Below are positions 26,131 to 34,645 of a stretch of 64,000 nucleotides of DNA, piece by piece. Source of the stretch: Onishia taeanensis (GTDB taxonomy: Bacteria; Pseudomonadota; Gammaproteobacteria; Pseudomonadales; Halomonadaceae). The stretch spans positions 273,614 to 337,613 of the forward strand of contig NZ_JABVXC010000002.1 in the NCBI RefSeq assembly GCF_013349955.1. Reading direction: 5' to 3'. Made by a program: the position numbers and the translations under genes. The stretch's first letter is position 1; each line of letters opens with the position of its first letter. The notes under the pieces were generated by a model. That model had not been told where the DNA came from, searched no databases, and worked only from the letters and a program-made list of their open reading frames with translations.

Positions 26131-28446
26131 ATGCCCCCCAAAAATACCACCACACACCACTATCGTAAGCCTCGCCTGCTATGGGCGAACGCCTTCTGCC
26201 TGCTGGACACTTCCAGCGGCGCCAGCATGAGCGTACGTGAAATGCTCCACCAACTGCTTGCTCAGGGTTACGACGTTCAGACGCTAGGGTGCACGATCTT
26301 CGACAACCCGAAAGGCGCCGGAAAGCTAAAAAGCCACTTAAAAAAGACGCCTGCAAAAACCCATCAGCTGATAGACGTGCCCGACGGGCAGCTCACTCAC
26401 CAGCTGCTGGTGACAAAAAACACGTATCGTAAGAACATAACCGCCCACGAGGAAAGCCTATGGTATAGTCAGTATCTTTACCTACTGGATAGCTTTAAGC
26501 CTGACGTAGTCTGGTTTTATGGTGGTCAAACACTGGATTTACTGATCGCCGATGAAGCGCGCGCGCGAGGAATTCCCTCCGCCTTTTACCTGGCTAACGG
26601 TAATTACATGTCGCCACGCTGGTCGCGCGACGTCGATCTAGTACTGACCGACAGCGAGGCGACGGCCCAGATGTACCACCAGAAAGTTGGTTTTAGGGCG
26701 AGTCCTGTTGGCAAGTTTATCGACCCAGATAAATTCATCGCCACACACCATCAGCGTAAACACCTGCTATTCGTCAATCCCTCATGGGAAAAAGGGGCAA
26801 GCATCATTGTCCAGCTAGCACTGAAGCTGGAGCGTGAGCGACCGGATATCACCCTGGAAGTCGTGGAAGCCCGGGCCGACTGGCAACATGTGCTACGCGA
26901 GACGACCCGCCGGCTTGGCCAAGAACGCGATAACCTGCCGAACGTGGTTGTCACGGCCAATACCAACGATATGCGACCAATATACGAGCGCGCACGCGTA
27001 TTATTGGCCCCCAGCCTGTGGTGGGAAAGCGGCGCCAGGGTGCTGGCCGAAGCGATGCTCAACGGCATACCAACCATTGTCAGCAATCATGGCGGCAGCG
27101 CGGGATTAATTGAAGACGCCGGTGTAATACTGGACTTTCCCGAGGCATGCTATGAGCCCCCTTATCAGCACAGCATGACGGATGACGAGCTACAGCCACT
27201 CTTCGAGACCGTTGTAAACCTGTTCAATGGTGCATCGCTGTATGAAGAATACGTGGAAAAAGCATGGCGTGTGGGTAGAGAAAGACACCATATCGATGTC
27301 AGCACGCGACGCCTCACCAGAGCGCTGGGTCCATTGGTCAAAAAACGCGCAGGCAACAAGGACTTTCTCAGACTGCAACGCAAGGGCCACAAGCATCACT
27401 TGGCCGGCACCGCGGGCAAGCCGGCGTTCACCCGGGTCTCAACTACGCCACAACCACAATCTCAACAGCATCCGTCACCTAACGGCCACAATGAGCCTTC
27501 GAGCAAGCCTACGTCACTCTTCCGGAAAGATGTCGACTGGCAGCTAGACAGCCAGGTCATCGTGCTGGATAACTCCGCCACACTACTCAAAAACAGCAAG
27601 ACAAACACACTGCTAAAGAATAAAGCACTCGCTATCATTGCATTCGACCCCGCCAGCCAAGTTGAAAACTTGGCGCTTTACGAAGGTAGCGACGATATTC
27701 AGATCTTCCCCCACGCCCTGCTGGGAGATGGCACCCCTACTACTCTCCATATTTGCCTTGACCCCTTACTGACAAGCACGCTGAAACCGCTTCCTGCGCA
27801 AGAGGTGCCAGAAGCTTACCGCCAAGGCGCGCAGGTCATCGTAGAACTCCCCATTCAGAGCATTCGCCTGGATAGCATTAAAGGACTGAACACCCTTGAC
27901 TGGCTGATTCTCGATCACCTCAGCGACAGCCTTGCAATTCTGCAAAATGGAGACAACGCCATAAAAGACACCCTGGTAATTGAAGCCAGGTCCAGCATTC
28001 AATCCACGCATTGCAACCAGCCAGACATTGATGACATCAATGAGGAAATGGCACATCGAGGCTTTCAGTTATATAGATCAAATAGCATACACCAACTCAA
28101 CCCCGAAGAGATGGCAGCCAGCAACAGCACTACTGCACTTTTCTTACCAAGCCAAGATCGCTTAGCGAAGATGGCAGACGCCGACAAAAAGAAGCTAATC
28201 CTTATTCTTCACAGCTTCTATCTCCCTAGCGATGAAGTACATGCATTCATATCAAAAACTGATAAAAACATGGCGGACATGTACTTAATCCATATCTCAA
28301 ATGGAATAAACTTATACAACTCTGCCACCTCCATGCCAAACAAAGGCAAGGCGCATAATGCAGATGAAGACACAGCACCACACAACCATGAAGTAGAAGA
28401 AACCAAGGATGACAACATCTTGGTTTCTGGAAAAATCATTTTTTAA
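26131..28446 (+). CDS. Glycosyltransferase (GT4-like) fused to a degenerate FkbM-like domain
   Basis: A 771-residue protein. Residues about 10-420 look like a two-Rossmann GT-B glycosyltransferase: HLLFVNPSWEKGASI, then ESGARVLAEAMLNGIPTI, whose two Glu (E-x7-E) are typical of family GT4. A Pro/Gln/Ser/His-rich linker (about 425-465) leads to a second region (about 470-660) with AIIAFDPASQ, HALLGDGTPTTLHI, SIRLDSIKGLNTLDWLILDH and MAHRGFQLYRS. This resembles FkbM methyltransferases but lacks a clear SAM-binding glycine motif. GC falls toward the 3' end. Between the flagellin terminator and two sulfotransferase genes, it probably builds a glycan on flagellin or the cell surface. Confidence 0.75.
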   Translation: MPPKNTTTHHYRKPRLLWANAFCLLDTSSGASMSVREMLHQLLAQGYDVQTLGCTIFDNPKGAGKLKSHLKKTPAKTHQLIDVPDGQLTHQLLVTKNTYRKNITAHEESLWYSQYLYLLDSFKPDVVWFYGGQTLDLLIADEARARGIPSAFYLANGNYMSPRWSRDVDLVLTDSEATAQMYHQKVGFRASPVGKFIDPDKFIATHHQRKHLLFVNPSWEKGASIIVQLALKLERERPDITLEVVEARADWQHVLRETTRRLGQERDNLPNVVVTANTNDMRPIYERARVLLAPSLWWESGARVLAEAMLNGIPTIVSNHGGSAGLIEDAGVILDFPEACYEPPYQHSMTDDELQPLFETVVNLFNGASLYEEYVEKAWRVGRERHHIDVSTRRLTRALGPLVKKRAGNKDFLRLQRKGHKHHLAGTAGKPAFTRVSTTPQPQSQQHPSPNGHNEPSSKPTSLFRKDVDWQLDSQVIVLDNSATLLKNSKTNTLLKNKALAIIAFDPASQVENLALYEGSDDIQIFPHALLGDGTPTTLHICLDPLLTSTLKPLPAQEVPEAYRQGAQVIVELPIQSIRLDSIKGLNTLDWLILDHLSDSLAILQNGDNAIKDTLVIEARSSIQSTHCNQPDIDDINEEMAHRGFQLYRSNSIHQLNPEEMAASNSTTALFLPSQDRLAKMADADKKKLILILHSFYLPSDEVHAFISKTDKNMADMYLIHISNGINLYNSATSMPNKGKAHNADEDTAPHNHEVEETKDDNILVSGKIIF

Positions 28447-28463
28447 CCAGCACTGGATCGGCC

Positions 28464-29156
28464 ATGCCTATTCTATATAAAGGAAACGAGAGAGTCATTT
28501 TCTCGCACATCCCCAAGACAGCCGGCACATCGCTATATGTCTGGTTCGCCGATAATGGCTGGATGATATCAAACCTTCACCTGCTAAATATTGGAACAGG
28601 GAATATTTTTCGGCAAAGATACAACATCTGGCAATGCCAAATGGAAGGGAAACCACCAGAAGGTGTCAGCCCACAGCATGCCACTGCCTGTGACTTTTCC
28701 AAATGGGGTGACTTCACTTCCGGATTTTGCATCGTCCGACACCCCTTGACGCGCTTTGCATCAGAGTTGAAGTATTTTTTCCCCAACTTCTGCAAAGAAA
28801 AGGGTGTTAGCAGGGTCACCGATTCTCTGATTGATCACTACATCAACCTTTATGCCAACAATGCTTTTAGGGACCACGAAAAAGACAAAACCATACGAGA
28901 CAACCATATTCGCCATCAAATAGACTTCATCGATGGAAACACAAACGTCTTATATTATGAAGGCGAGTGGAAAAGCTGGCTATCAAAGAAATACTCCCTA
29001 AAGGGAACTCCTCCCCATGAAAACAAAGACAAATTAGACATCAACTTCCACAACTACATAGATAAAGATTTGGAAGAAAGGATATATAACTTTTATACAC
29101 CCGATTATAAAACGCTAGGCTACCCCAGAGACCATCGAAAAGTGGTTGCCATTTAA
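28464..29156 (+). CDS. Sulfotransferase family protein (carbohydrate type)
   Basis: A 230-residue protein with the two PAPS-binding motifs of sulfotransferases: the 5'-phosphosulfate loop IFSHIPKTAGTSLYVWF near residue 13, and the 3'-phosphate motif IVRHPLTRFASELKYFF near residue 95. It fits the Sulfotransfer_2 type that acts on sugars. It starts 17 bases after the glycosyltransferase stop, so the pair is probably one transcript. Base composition is clearly richer in A and T than the flagellar genes, suggesting transfer. The acceptor is unknown; a flagellin glycan is the attractive guess. Confidence 0.8.
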   Translation: MPILYKGNERVIFSHIPKTAGTSLYVWFADNGWMISNLHLLNIGTGNIFRQRYNIWQCQMEGKPPEGVSPQHATACDFSKWGDFTSGFCIVRHPLTRFASELKYFFPNFCKEKGVSRVTDSLIDHYINLYANNAFRDHEKDKTIRDNHIRHQIDFIDGNTNVLYYEGEWKSWLSKKYSLKGTPPHENKDKLDINFHNYIDKDLEERIYNFYTPDYKTLGYPRDHRKVVAI

Positions 29157-29176
29157 CCCGCCGATAGGACATCTCC

Positions 29177-29956
29177 ATGGACCCCACACCCCAAAAAGAA
29201 ACGACATATATCATTTCTTACCCGAAAAGTGGAAGAACCTGGCTACGCGCCATAATCGGAAAATTCATATCGCTTAAATATGGCATCGACGAATCCAGAA
29301 TGCTAGAAGTCGAAGAGCTCACCAGAGAGCTAGGACTAAACCCCGTAAAATTCGACCATGACCAATCGGCGATGCTACAAAGAAAGCATTACAAAGAAAT
29401 ATTAGCAAAAAGAGAGGAGTACTGCCAAAAAAAAGTACTCCTCCTTACCCGAGATATAAAAGACACACTGGTATCCGCTTACTTTCAGGCGACCAAGAGA
29501 ATAAATATATTCAACGGCTCAATTTCTGATTTTTTGTATGACGACCACCTCGGTGCCTACAAAATCCTCTCCTTTTATAAAAGCTGGATACAATCCAAGC
29601 ACATACCTGGCGAAATAATGGTAGCTTCTTATGAAGACCTTCACAGCAATACCCATTTTACGGTAAAGAAAATCCTTAACTTTATCGGAATTTCAAGTAT
29701 AGATGAAAACATGCTCGCTGAAGCCATCCATCATTGCTCCTTTGACAATATGAAAAAAATGGAAAAGAACCAATATTTTTCAACATCGGCGTTAAGGGCA
29801 GCTAACACCAACGACAATGATAGCTACAAGGTAAGGAGCGGCAAAGTGGGCGCTTACCATGAGCACCTGAGTGACGATGATATCTTCTTCATCGACACCG
29901 CGACAGAAAGATTCAAAATTGATCTAAATGATTTAAAAAGCAGGCTTTCTGTGTAG
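29177..29956 (+). CDS. Sulfotransferase domain protein
   Basis: A 259-residue sulfotransferase of the Sulfotransfer_1 type. The 5'-phosphosulfate loop is YIISYPKSGRTWLRAII near residue 11, the 3'-phosphate motif is LLTRDIKDTLVSAYFQ near residue 95, and the C-terminal VRSGKVGAYHEHLSDDD fits the RxGxxGxW-like motif. It begins 20 bases after the first sulfotransferase. The two are not close copies: their loop motifs belong to different subfamilies. AT-rich composition and many AAA/ATA codons set it apart from neighbouring flagellar genes. Substrate unknown. Confidence 0.82.
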   Translation: MDPTPQKETTYIISYPKSGRTWLRAIIGKFISLKYGIDESRMLEVEELTRELGLNPVKFDHDQSAMLQRKHYKEILAKREEYCQKKVLLLTRDIKDTLVSAYFQATKRINIFNGSISDFLYDDHLGAYKILSFYKSWIQSKHIPGEIMVASYEDLHSNTHFTVKKILNFIGISSIDENMLAEAIHHCSFDNMKKMEKNQYFSTSALRAANTNDNDSYKVRSGKVGAYHEHLSDDDIFFIDTATERFKIDLNDLKSRLSV

Positions 29957-30111
29957 CGGCAACATCATCGTCACATCACTCGCCCAACAGGTAGCCTTAA
30001 GCAAAAATATGCAACTCAGCTTGAGGCTGCCATAATATCAAAAAATATTGATCATTGTAAAATGATTATATAACTCACACTACGCCCGGCACCCAAATAG
30101 GAGACCAGCCA

Positions 30112-30315
30112 ATAACGCTAACAAATGTTTTTATTCCGGCACGAGGGATCATCAGCGATATCCTCCCCAAGCTGGCGTCCATGCATAGTTTCGTGAATCA
30201 CACCCTGGCGCAAAGCATCAAGCGGCAAGAAAGCGACGACGCCCGCCAGCGCGAAGAAGAACTTAAGACCGAACTGGAACTTGAACTTGAACTTGAACTT
30301 GAACTTGAACTTTAA
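30112..30315 (+). CDS. Possible small hypothetical ORF ending in a Glu-Leu repeat (start unclear)
   Basis: Unrecognised. An open frame runs to the TAA at 30313 and ends in repeated Glu-Leu encoded by GAACTT hexamers. No ATG is present before 30181 (MHSFVNHTLAQSIKRQ). A site like AGGAG at 30100 sits about 8 bases before an ATA at 30112, which would give a longer product starting ITLTNVFIPARG; start at ATG 30181 gives 44 residues without a good ribosome site. It could be a gene remnant. The long frame on the opposite strand here (Lys-Phe repeats) is an antisense shadow of the same hexamers. Confidence 0.3.
   Translation: MTLTNVFIPARGIISDILPKLASMHSFVNHTLAQSIKRQESDDARQREEELKTELELELELELELEL
30277..30312 (+). 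repeat. Six tandem copies of hexamer GAACTT
   Basis: GAACTT occurs six times in a row, preceded by one variant GAACTG. A change in copy number would add or remove Glu-Leu pairs without breaking the frame. Confidence 0.95.
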
Positions 30316-30330
30316 CTCACCATCATCCGC

Positions 30331-30498
30331 ATGAATATCGATAACCTCGCCAAGCGCCATGAGGCAACCTTGTCTGAGCTGGATGTCAGCCGTCGGTTCT
30401 GCGGCCCCGATATCGAGCTGGATAAGGATGAAGCGGCCGCCATTGAGCGATTGAGGCACCTCCATCAGCATATCCGCTCGCACTATGCCGAGCCATAG
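30331..30498 (+). CDS. Hypothetical small protein
   Basis: Unrecognised 55-residue frame, MNIDNLAKRHEATLSELDV through HLHQHIRSHYAEP, charged and probably helical. It starts 15 bases after the preceding small frame. No clear ribosome binding site is seen. Codon choice is compatible with coding. It lies between the sulfotransferase and the second flagellin. It may be a remnant; no function can be given. Confidence 0.4.
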   Translation: MNIDNLAKRHEATLSELDVSRRFCGPDIELDKDEAAAIERLRHLHQHIRSHYAEP

Positions 30499-30527
30499 CC
30501 GTTCTCCCTCCTGACTATGAGAAGATA

Positions 30528-30728
30528 ATGCAAGAAAGCGACTATGAACGAGTAATCCAGGAACTAGACGAGCTTATCCACGACACCAAAGAGCTGATCG
30601 AACGCTTCGAAGCCACCGGCATGAAGGGGCAGATGCAAGTAGACTACGACAGGCTACTCGCTATCCATGACCAGGCCGTTAAGGATCAGCGTGCCCACAC
30701 CTTGACAATGCTGAACGATCACCCGTAA
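30528..30728 (+). CDS. Hypothetical small coiled-coil-like protein
   Basis: Unrecognised 66-residue protein, highly charged and helical (MQESDYERVIQELDELIHDT; AIHDQAVKDQRAHTL). GAGAAG lies shortly before the ATG. It is upstream of the second flagellin and its promoter. The size and helical character would fit a small chaperone, but no family resemblance is evident, so no function is assigned. Confidence 0.5.
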   Translation: MQESDYERVIQELDELIHDTKELIERFEATGMKGQMQVDYDRLLAIHDQAVKDQRAHTLTMLNDHP

Positions 30729-30865
30729 GCCCAACTTGATGGGAACTACCCCCTCACACATCCAGCGGCATAGACAACTCAGCTCTCTCCGACTACATCA
30801 AGAGGGGCTAATTCCACCAAGATGTCTGGAATTGTCTAACTCAGCCATTTTTTATCAGCCAAGGC

Positions 30866-30892
30866 TAAAGCGGCCGGCTCTGATGCCGGTAG
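30866..30892 (+). promoter_or_regulatory. Sigma-28-like promoter for the second flagellin
   Basis: Reads TAAAGCGG, 11 bases, GCCGGTAG. Spacing is exact, but the -10 differs from GCCGATAA at two positions, including the central A. It lies 44 bases before the ATG at 30937. Confidence 0.6.
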
Positions 30893-30936
30893 GCACTTTA
30901 CGAACTGACAACCCTACCGTGATGCAAGGAAGCAGA

Positions 30937-33435
30937 ATGGTTTAGATCCGTACCAACCTGATGGCACTGACCGGCCAGCAACACCAAGCTCAAGCGCAGG
31001 ACAGCTTGAGTACCGCCATGGAGCGGCTTTCCTCGAGCCTGAGAGTCAATGGAGCCAAGGATGATGCGGCAGGGCAAGCTATCGGCAACCGCATGAGCAG
31101 CCAGATCACTGGTCAAGCCATGGCGCAACGCAACGCCAACGATGGCATCTCGATGTCGCAGACGGCAGAAGGCGCCTTGGATCAAATCAATAACAATCTC
31201 CAACGTATCCGCGAACTGACAGTGCAGGGACTCAATGGCAGTCTGCGGACCAGCGACCAAGATGCTGTTCAGGCGGAGATCAACCAGAACCTCAAAGAGA
31301 TTAACCGCTTGGCCGAATCCGTGGGTTACAACGGCATTCCGCTGCTCGATGGCCGGGCTGGGAAAGTGGACCTGCAAGTCGGTGCCAATGATGGCGAGAC
31401 ACTGGGTATCGATCTCTCACCACCGGGCTTTAGCGTCGAAGCCTTGGGTCTTGAAGACTTCAATGTGGCTGGCGTGCCGGGCACCGCGACCGAGCGGGAC
31501 ACCCTGGTCGGCAAGGCCGAGGATATCGTGCTGGCGGACGCGCGCACGACGGTAAACTACCCACCCGGCGCGGAACAGACGCTCTACACCCTCGATGAGG
31601 TCGATGAGCCGGGCAACTACTACGTCAGCACGGGATCTGGCAACTTCTCGCGCGTCGATGTCCAGGCCACCCACGAGACCGCCACGGACGAAAGCGTCGT
31701 CACGGTCTCCAATCCCCAGGCCCTCTACCAGACCCATAGTGCTCTGGATGAAACCGCCATTACGAACTTGGCACCGGGGCAACGTTTGCTCAACGTAGAA
31801 GACACCTTCTATATCGAAGAGGAAGTGGATGATCGCGTCACCTATCGGGAAGCGGGTTTTTCCGTGTCCTTCGATGAGAGCTCGGCTGCCACGGCCGAGA
31901 TAGAACCTGACGCTAACGCACTCGATGGCAGTGGCTACTACACCGGCGTCGCCCCCGGAGATACCATCACCATCGAGCGCGGCGGCAATACTGTCAGCTA
32001 CCAACAGGATGAATACGACACCGTCAACTTTCCTGATGTGGCCAGCCCCGATTCGCCGGAACTGGTGATGGGCACCGATCTCGACGGAAACGATCACTAT
32101 TACGTCAAGAATGGCAGCGGCAGCGATATCGATTACCACCAGGTCGATGATATCCAGGATCGTCTGCGGGTGTCGTCGTCGGCCCTCGCCAGCGACCCGT
32201 CGCAAGTCGACCAGACGGTCACGCAAGTCAATGCCTTCGAGTTCGGTGGCGAGACCTACGATATCGATGATTTCGACAACATCAGCTTCGAGGACACCAC
32301 TAGCCCCACAATCGTCAAATATGAGGATGATAATGATAGCAGCGTGGAGTACTTCCTACGCACCGGGGCGTCAGGCAGCTATCAGTACCATGACATCACC
32401 AATGTGCAGACGGAGCTCGACATCGGCCATGCCGGCGACACCTTCGCCGGACCGGACCTGCTGACTCTGAGCCAGGGCGGCATAATCGACGAGGGACCGG
32501 GGGACCTCGGCATCACCCAGTCCCCCGAGGTCAGCGACTTCCTGCAAGCCGGTGTCACCGCCAACTTCCCGAACGACTTGGACGTCAGTGACCCTGAGCT
32601 TGTACAGCGGTCCGGCGACCAAGGCTGGGTCATCCGCGGCACTCTGAGCGGGGGCGGCTATGGCTACTACGACGCCGAACTAGAAGTGGAACTGGATGCC
32701 AATGGCAAGCCGACCGCTTATACCACCACCACCGATCAAGCCAGCCCCACCGTGCTCGGCGTGGACGAGCATGTCGTCGAAAAAGTACACGGCGTGTCGA
32801 CGGTGACGATCGATCCTCGCAACGTCTCGGTCGAATACACCGATGCCGAAGGGCGGGTCTATGAGAACGTCCTGCAGGAGAACGAAGACGGCAACTATTA
32901 TTTCGAACTGCCCGGTGAAAGCTCATTACTCGGCGGCTACAAGTCTGCCACGCTCGTCGATCATGATGGCGAAGGCGAGATCTTGCTAAAAACCAAGAAT
33001 GGTAGTGGCGAGGTTGTCGTTTACTATCCCACTGAGCTGGATCAGAGCCGTAATGACAAGTTCTTCGTATTCACCGATGGTGACGGCTTCAACGATCAGG
33101 GCGACCCCCAAACGCGTCTGCGCATTCAGGAAGCCGGTGAAGACTTTCGCTTTCAGGTACCCCGCAACCCCTTGGCGGCACTGGACCGTGCTATCGGGAT
33201 GGTAGACGCCAAGCGAAGTCATCTCGGAGCCATGGAAGGCCGACTAGAGTCAGTGATCACGGGCAATGAGACAACCAACATCAACCTCTCGGCAGCACGC
33301 TCACGCATCATGGATGCTGATTACGCTGACGAGGTCTCACGCATGACGAAGACACAGATTCTCCAGCAAGCCGGCACGTCGATGCTGGCCCAGGCCAACC
33401 AGTTGCCGCTGAACGCACTGTCTCTATTGGGTTGA
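30937..33435 (+). pseudogene. Second flagellin with an in-frame TAG at codon 3 (open from ATG 30961)
   Basis: A large flagellin, 824 residues counted from ATG 30961. The ATG at 30937, preceded by AAGGAAG and a sigma-28-like promoter, reads Met-Val-stop-Ile-Arg-Thr-Asn-Leu-Met-Ala-Leu-Thr-Gly-Gln-Gln. This aligns with the FliC N-terminus MSVINTNITSMIGQQ, so the TAG at 30943 breaks the natural start. The rest is intact: MERLSSSLRVNGAKDDAAGQ, ending LPLNALSLLG. The central region is acidic with degenerate repeats (LVMGTDLDGNDHYYVKNGSG, VKYEDDNDSSVEYFLRTGAS). Translation could restart at 30961, losing 8 residues of the D0 export helix, but no ribosome site is seen there. It may be silent, or the TAG may be a sequencing error. 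Confidence 0.85.
30943..30945 (+). other. In-frame amber (TAG) codon at position 3 of the second flagellin
   Basis: ATG GTT TAG ATC CGT ACC AAC CTG ATG GCA is read in a single frame from 30937. The stop replaces a residue that is Val in FliC. Confidence 0.95.
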
Positions 33436-33470
33436 TACTCAAGTGACCGCGTATCATAACGGCACCTTAT

Positions 33471-33490
33471 CGGCCTCCAATTGGAGGCCG
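33471..33490. terminator. Palindromic hairpin between second flagellin and second stator genes
   Basis: CGGCCTCCAATTGGAGGCCG is a perfect palindrome that can form a 7-8-bp GC-rich stem with an AATT loop on either strand. It lies between converging genes. The T-tract is weak on both sides, so it is a moderate bidirectional terminator candidate. Confidence 0.6.
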
Positions 33491-33577
33491 GCTTGTTAGC
33501 CGCTAGTGCAGTACGCCCACTGCTCCAACATCAGTCATCGTTGACGCCCTAAGCCCGCAAAAAGATCACTGCACAGC

Positions 33578-34645
33578 CTACAAATGCACGATCACTTCCA
33601 CGCGCCGGTTGGCCGAACGCCCTTCTGGTGTATCGTTGCCTTCCAGCGGCCGGGTATCGCCATAGCCGATTGCTCTTAGCCGTTTAGCGTCGACGCCAGC
33701 CGCCTGCAGCTGACGAAGTATCGCCGTAGCGCGGGCTGAAGATAGCTCCCAGTTGGACGGAAAGCGCTCGGTGGCGATGTCGCGGCTGTCGGTATGGCCC
33801 TCCACCGACACGGTGCCGTCGTAGCGCTGAATGATACTTACCAGCCGATTGACGACATCCTCCCCAATCTCGGTCAGGTCCGCCGCGGCCGATTCAAAGA
33901 CCAGCCGGTCCTGGATGCGCAGATTAATGCCTTCCGAAACACTGGAGACTTCCACGCCTTCCAGGCTTGGCAACACCTTGGCATCGGCGAGCTGCGAATC
34001 AATGGCATCGCTAAGGTCTCTCGCGGACGCTACCGCCTCAGGCGATAAGCGGACCGTGTTGGCGGGTGCAGCCGGGGTGACGACGACTTTCATATCACCG
34101 AGCGCCGCTAGATCAAGGCGCTGATCGAGCATCACCGAGGGCGGAGGAGCAAACTCTTTGGCAGTGCCATACGACGGAAGAAGTGCCAGGGCACCAGAGG
34201 GGTCGATCTGTTTGACCGGAGTCGGCAGATGTTCTGCCAGAGCCAAGGGCTCGCGAGTCGTGACCTGTGTCTCGGACTGAGAGGCAGCCATTCCGTCCAC
34301 CGCGGGCTGCTGCCAGGCCTGGATGGCACCGGCTAACATCAGCGCGCCCTCGGTCTGGACGCGCGGCGCGTCACCTGGAAGGAAGGTGGGCGATCCGTTG
34401 CCAATACCTAGCGCCACGACAATAGCTCCAGAAGAGACTTGTTCGGCTAAGGGTCCATCCGACAGCTGCTCATTTGGCTCGTCGGCGCTGTTTGCGGCGG
34501 CGACCGCCAATAGCAGGGCAAACAGGGCAACCAGCAGCGTCATGACATCGATGTAGCTGAGCATCCAGACACCGCTGGTGTCCTCGGGGCCGGCGTCGTC
34601 GAGAATATCGTGCTTGCCAGTTCGCCCCTGTTTTACCTCACGCAT
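33578..34645 (-). CDS. Second MotB-family stator protein (MotB/MotD/PomB-like)
   Basis: A 355-residue stator B subunit. An N-terminal membrane helix contains the essential Asp (WMLSYIDVMTLLVALFALLL). A long Pro/Ala-rich periplasmic linker follows, then an OmpA-like peptidoglycan-binding domain (VSVEGHTDSRDIATERFPS, SNWELSSARATAILRQL, EGRSANRRVEVIVHL). It differs clearly from motB at 13.8 kb, being longer with a different linker. The start overlaps the motA-like gene by 8 bases. The pair probably forms a second stator, as MotCD does in Pseudomonas. Ion specificity cannot be read with confidence. Confidence 0.88.
   Translation of the reverse strand: MREVKQGRTGKHDILDDAGPEDTSGVWMLSYIDVMTLLVALFALLLAVAAANSADEPNEQLSDGPLAEQVSSGAIVVALGIGNGSPTFLPGDAPRVQTEGALMLAGAIQAWQQPAVDGMAASQSETQVTTREPLALAEHLPTPVKQIDPSGALALLPSYGTAKEFAPPPSVMLDQRLDLAALGDMKVVVTPAAPANTVRLSPEAVASARDLSDAIDSQLADAKVLPSLEGVEVSSVSEGINLRIQDRLVFESAAADLTEIGEDVVNRLVSIIQRYDGTVSVEGHTDSRDIATERFPSNWELSSARATAILRQLQAAGVDAKRLRAIGYGDTRPLEGNDTPEGRSANRRVEVIVHL

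Noticed and set aside
30118..30483. 121-residue frame on the minus strand with Lys-Phe repeats
   Set aside because: The repeat is the antisense reading of GAACTT hexamers; no ribosome site and unlikely composition.
30736..30945. 69-residue frame ending at the TAG in the second flagellin
   Set aside because: It spans the sigma-28-like promoter and shares the flagellin frame only at the last codons; no ribosome site and no recognisable protein.
33467..33474. TTATCGGC (perfect sigma-28 -10 on the minus strand)
   Set aside because: No TAAA-like element at the required distance; it is the flank of a palindromic terminator and faces away from any late gene.
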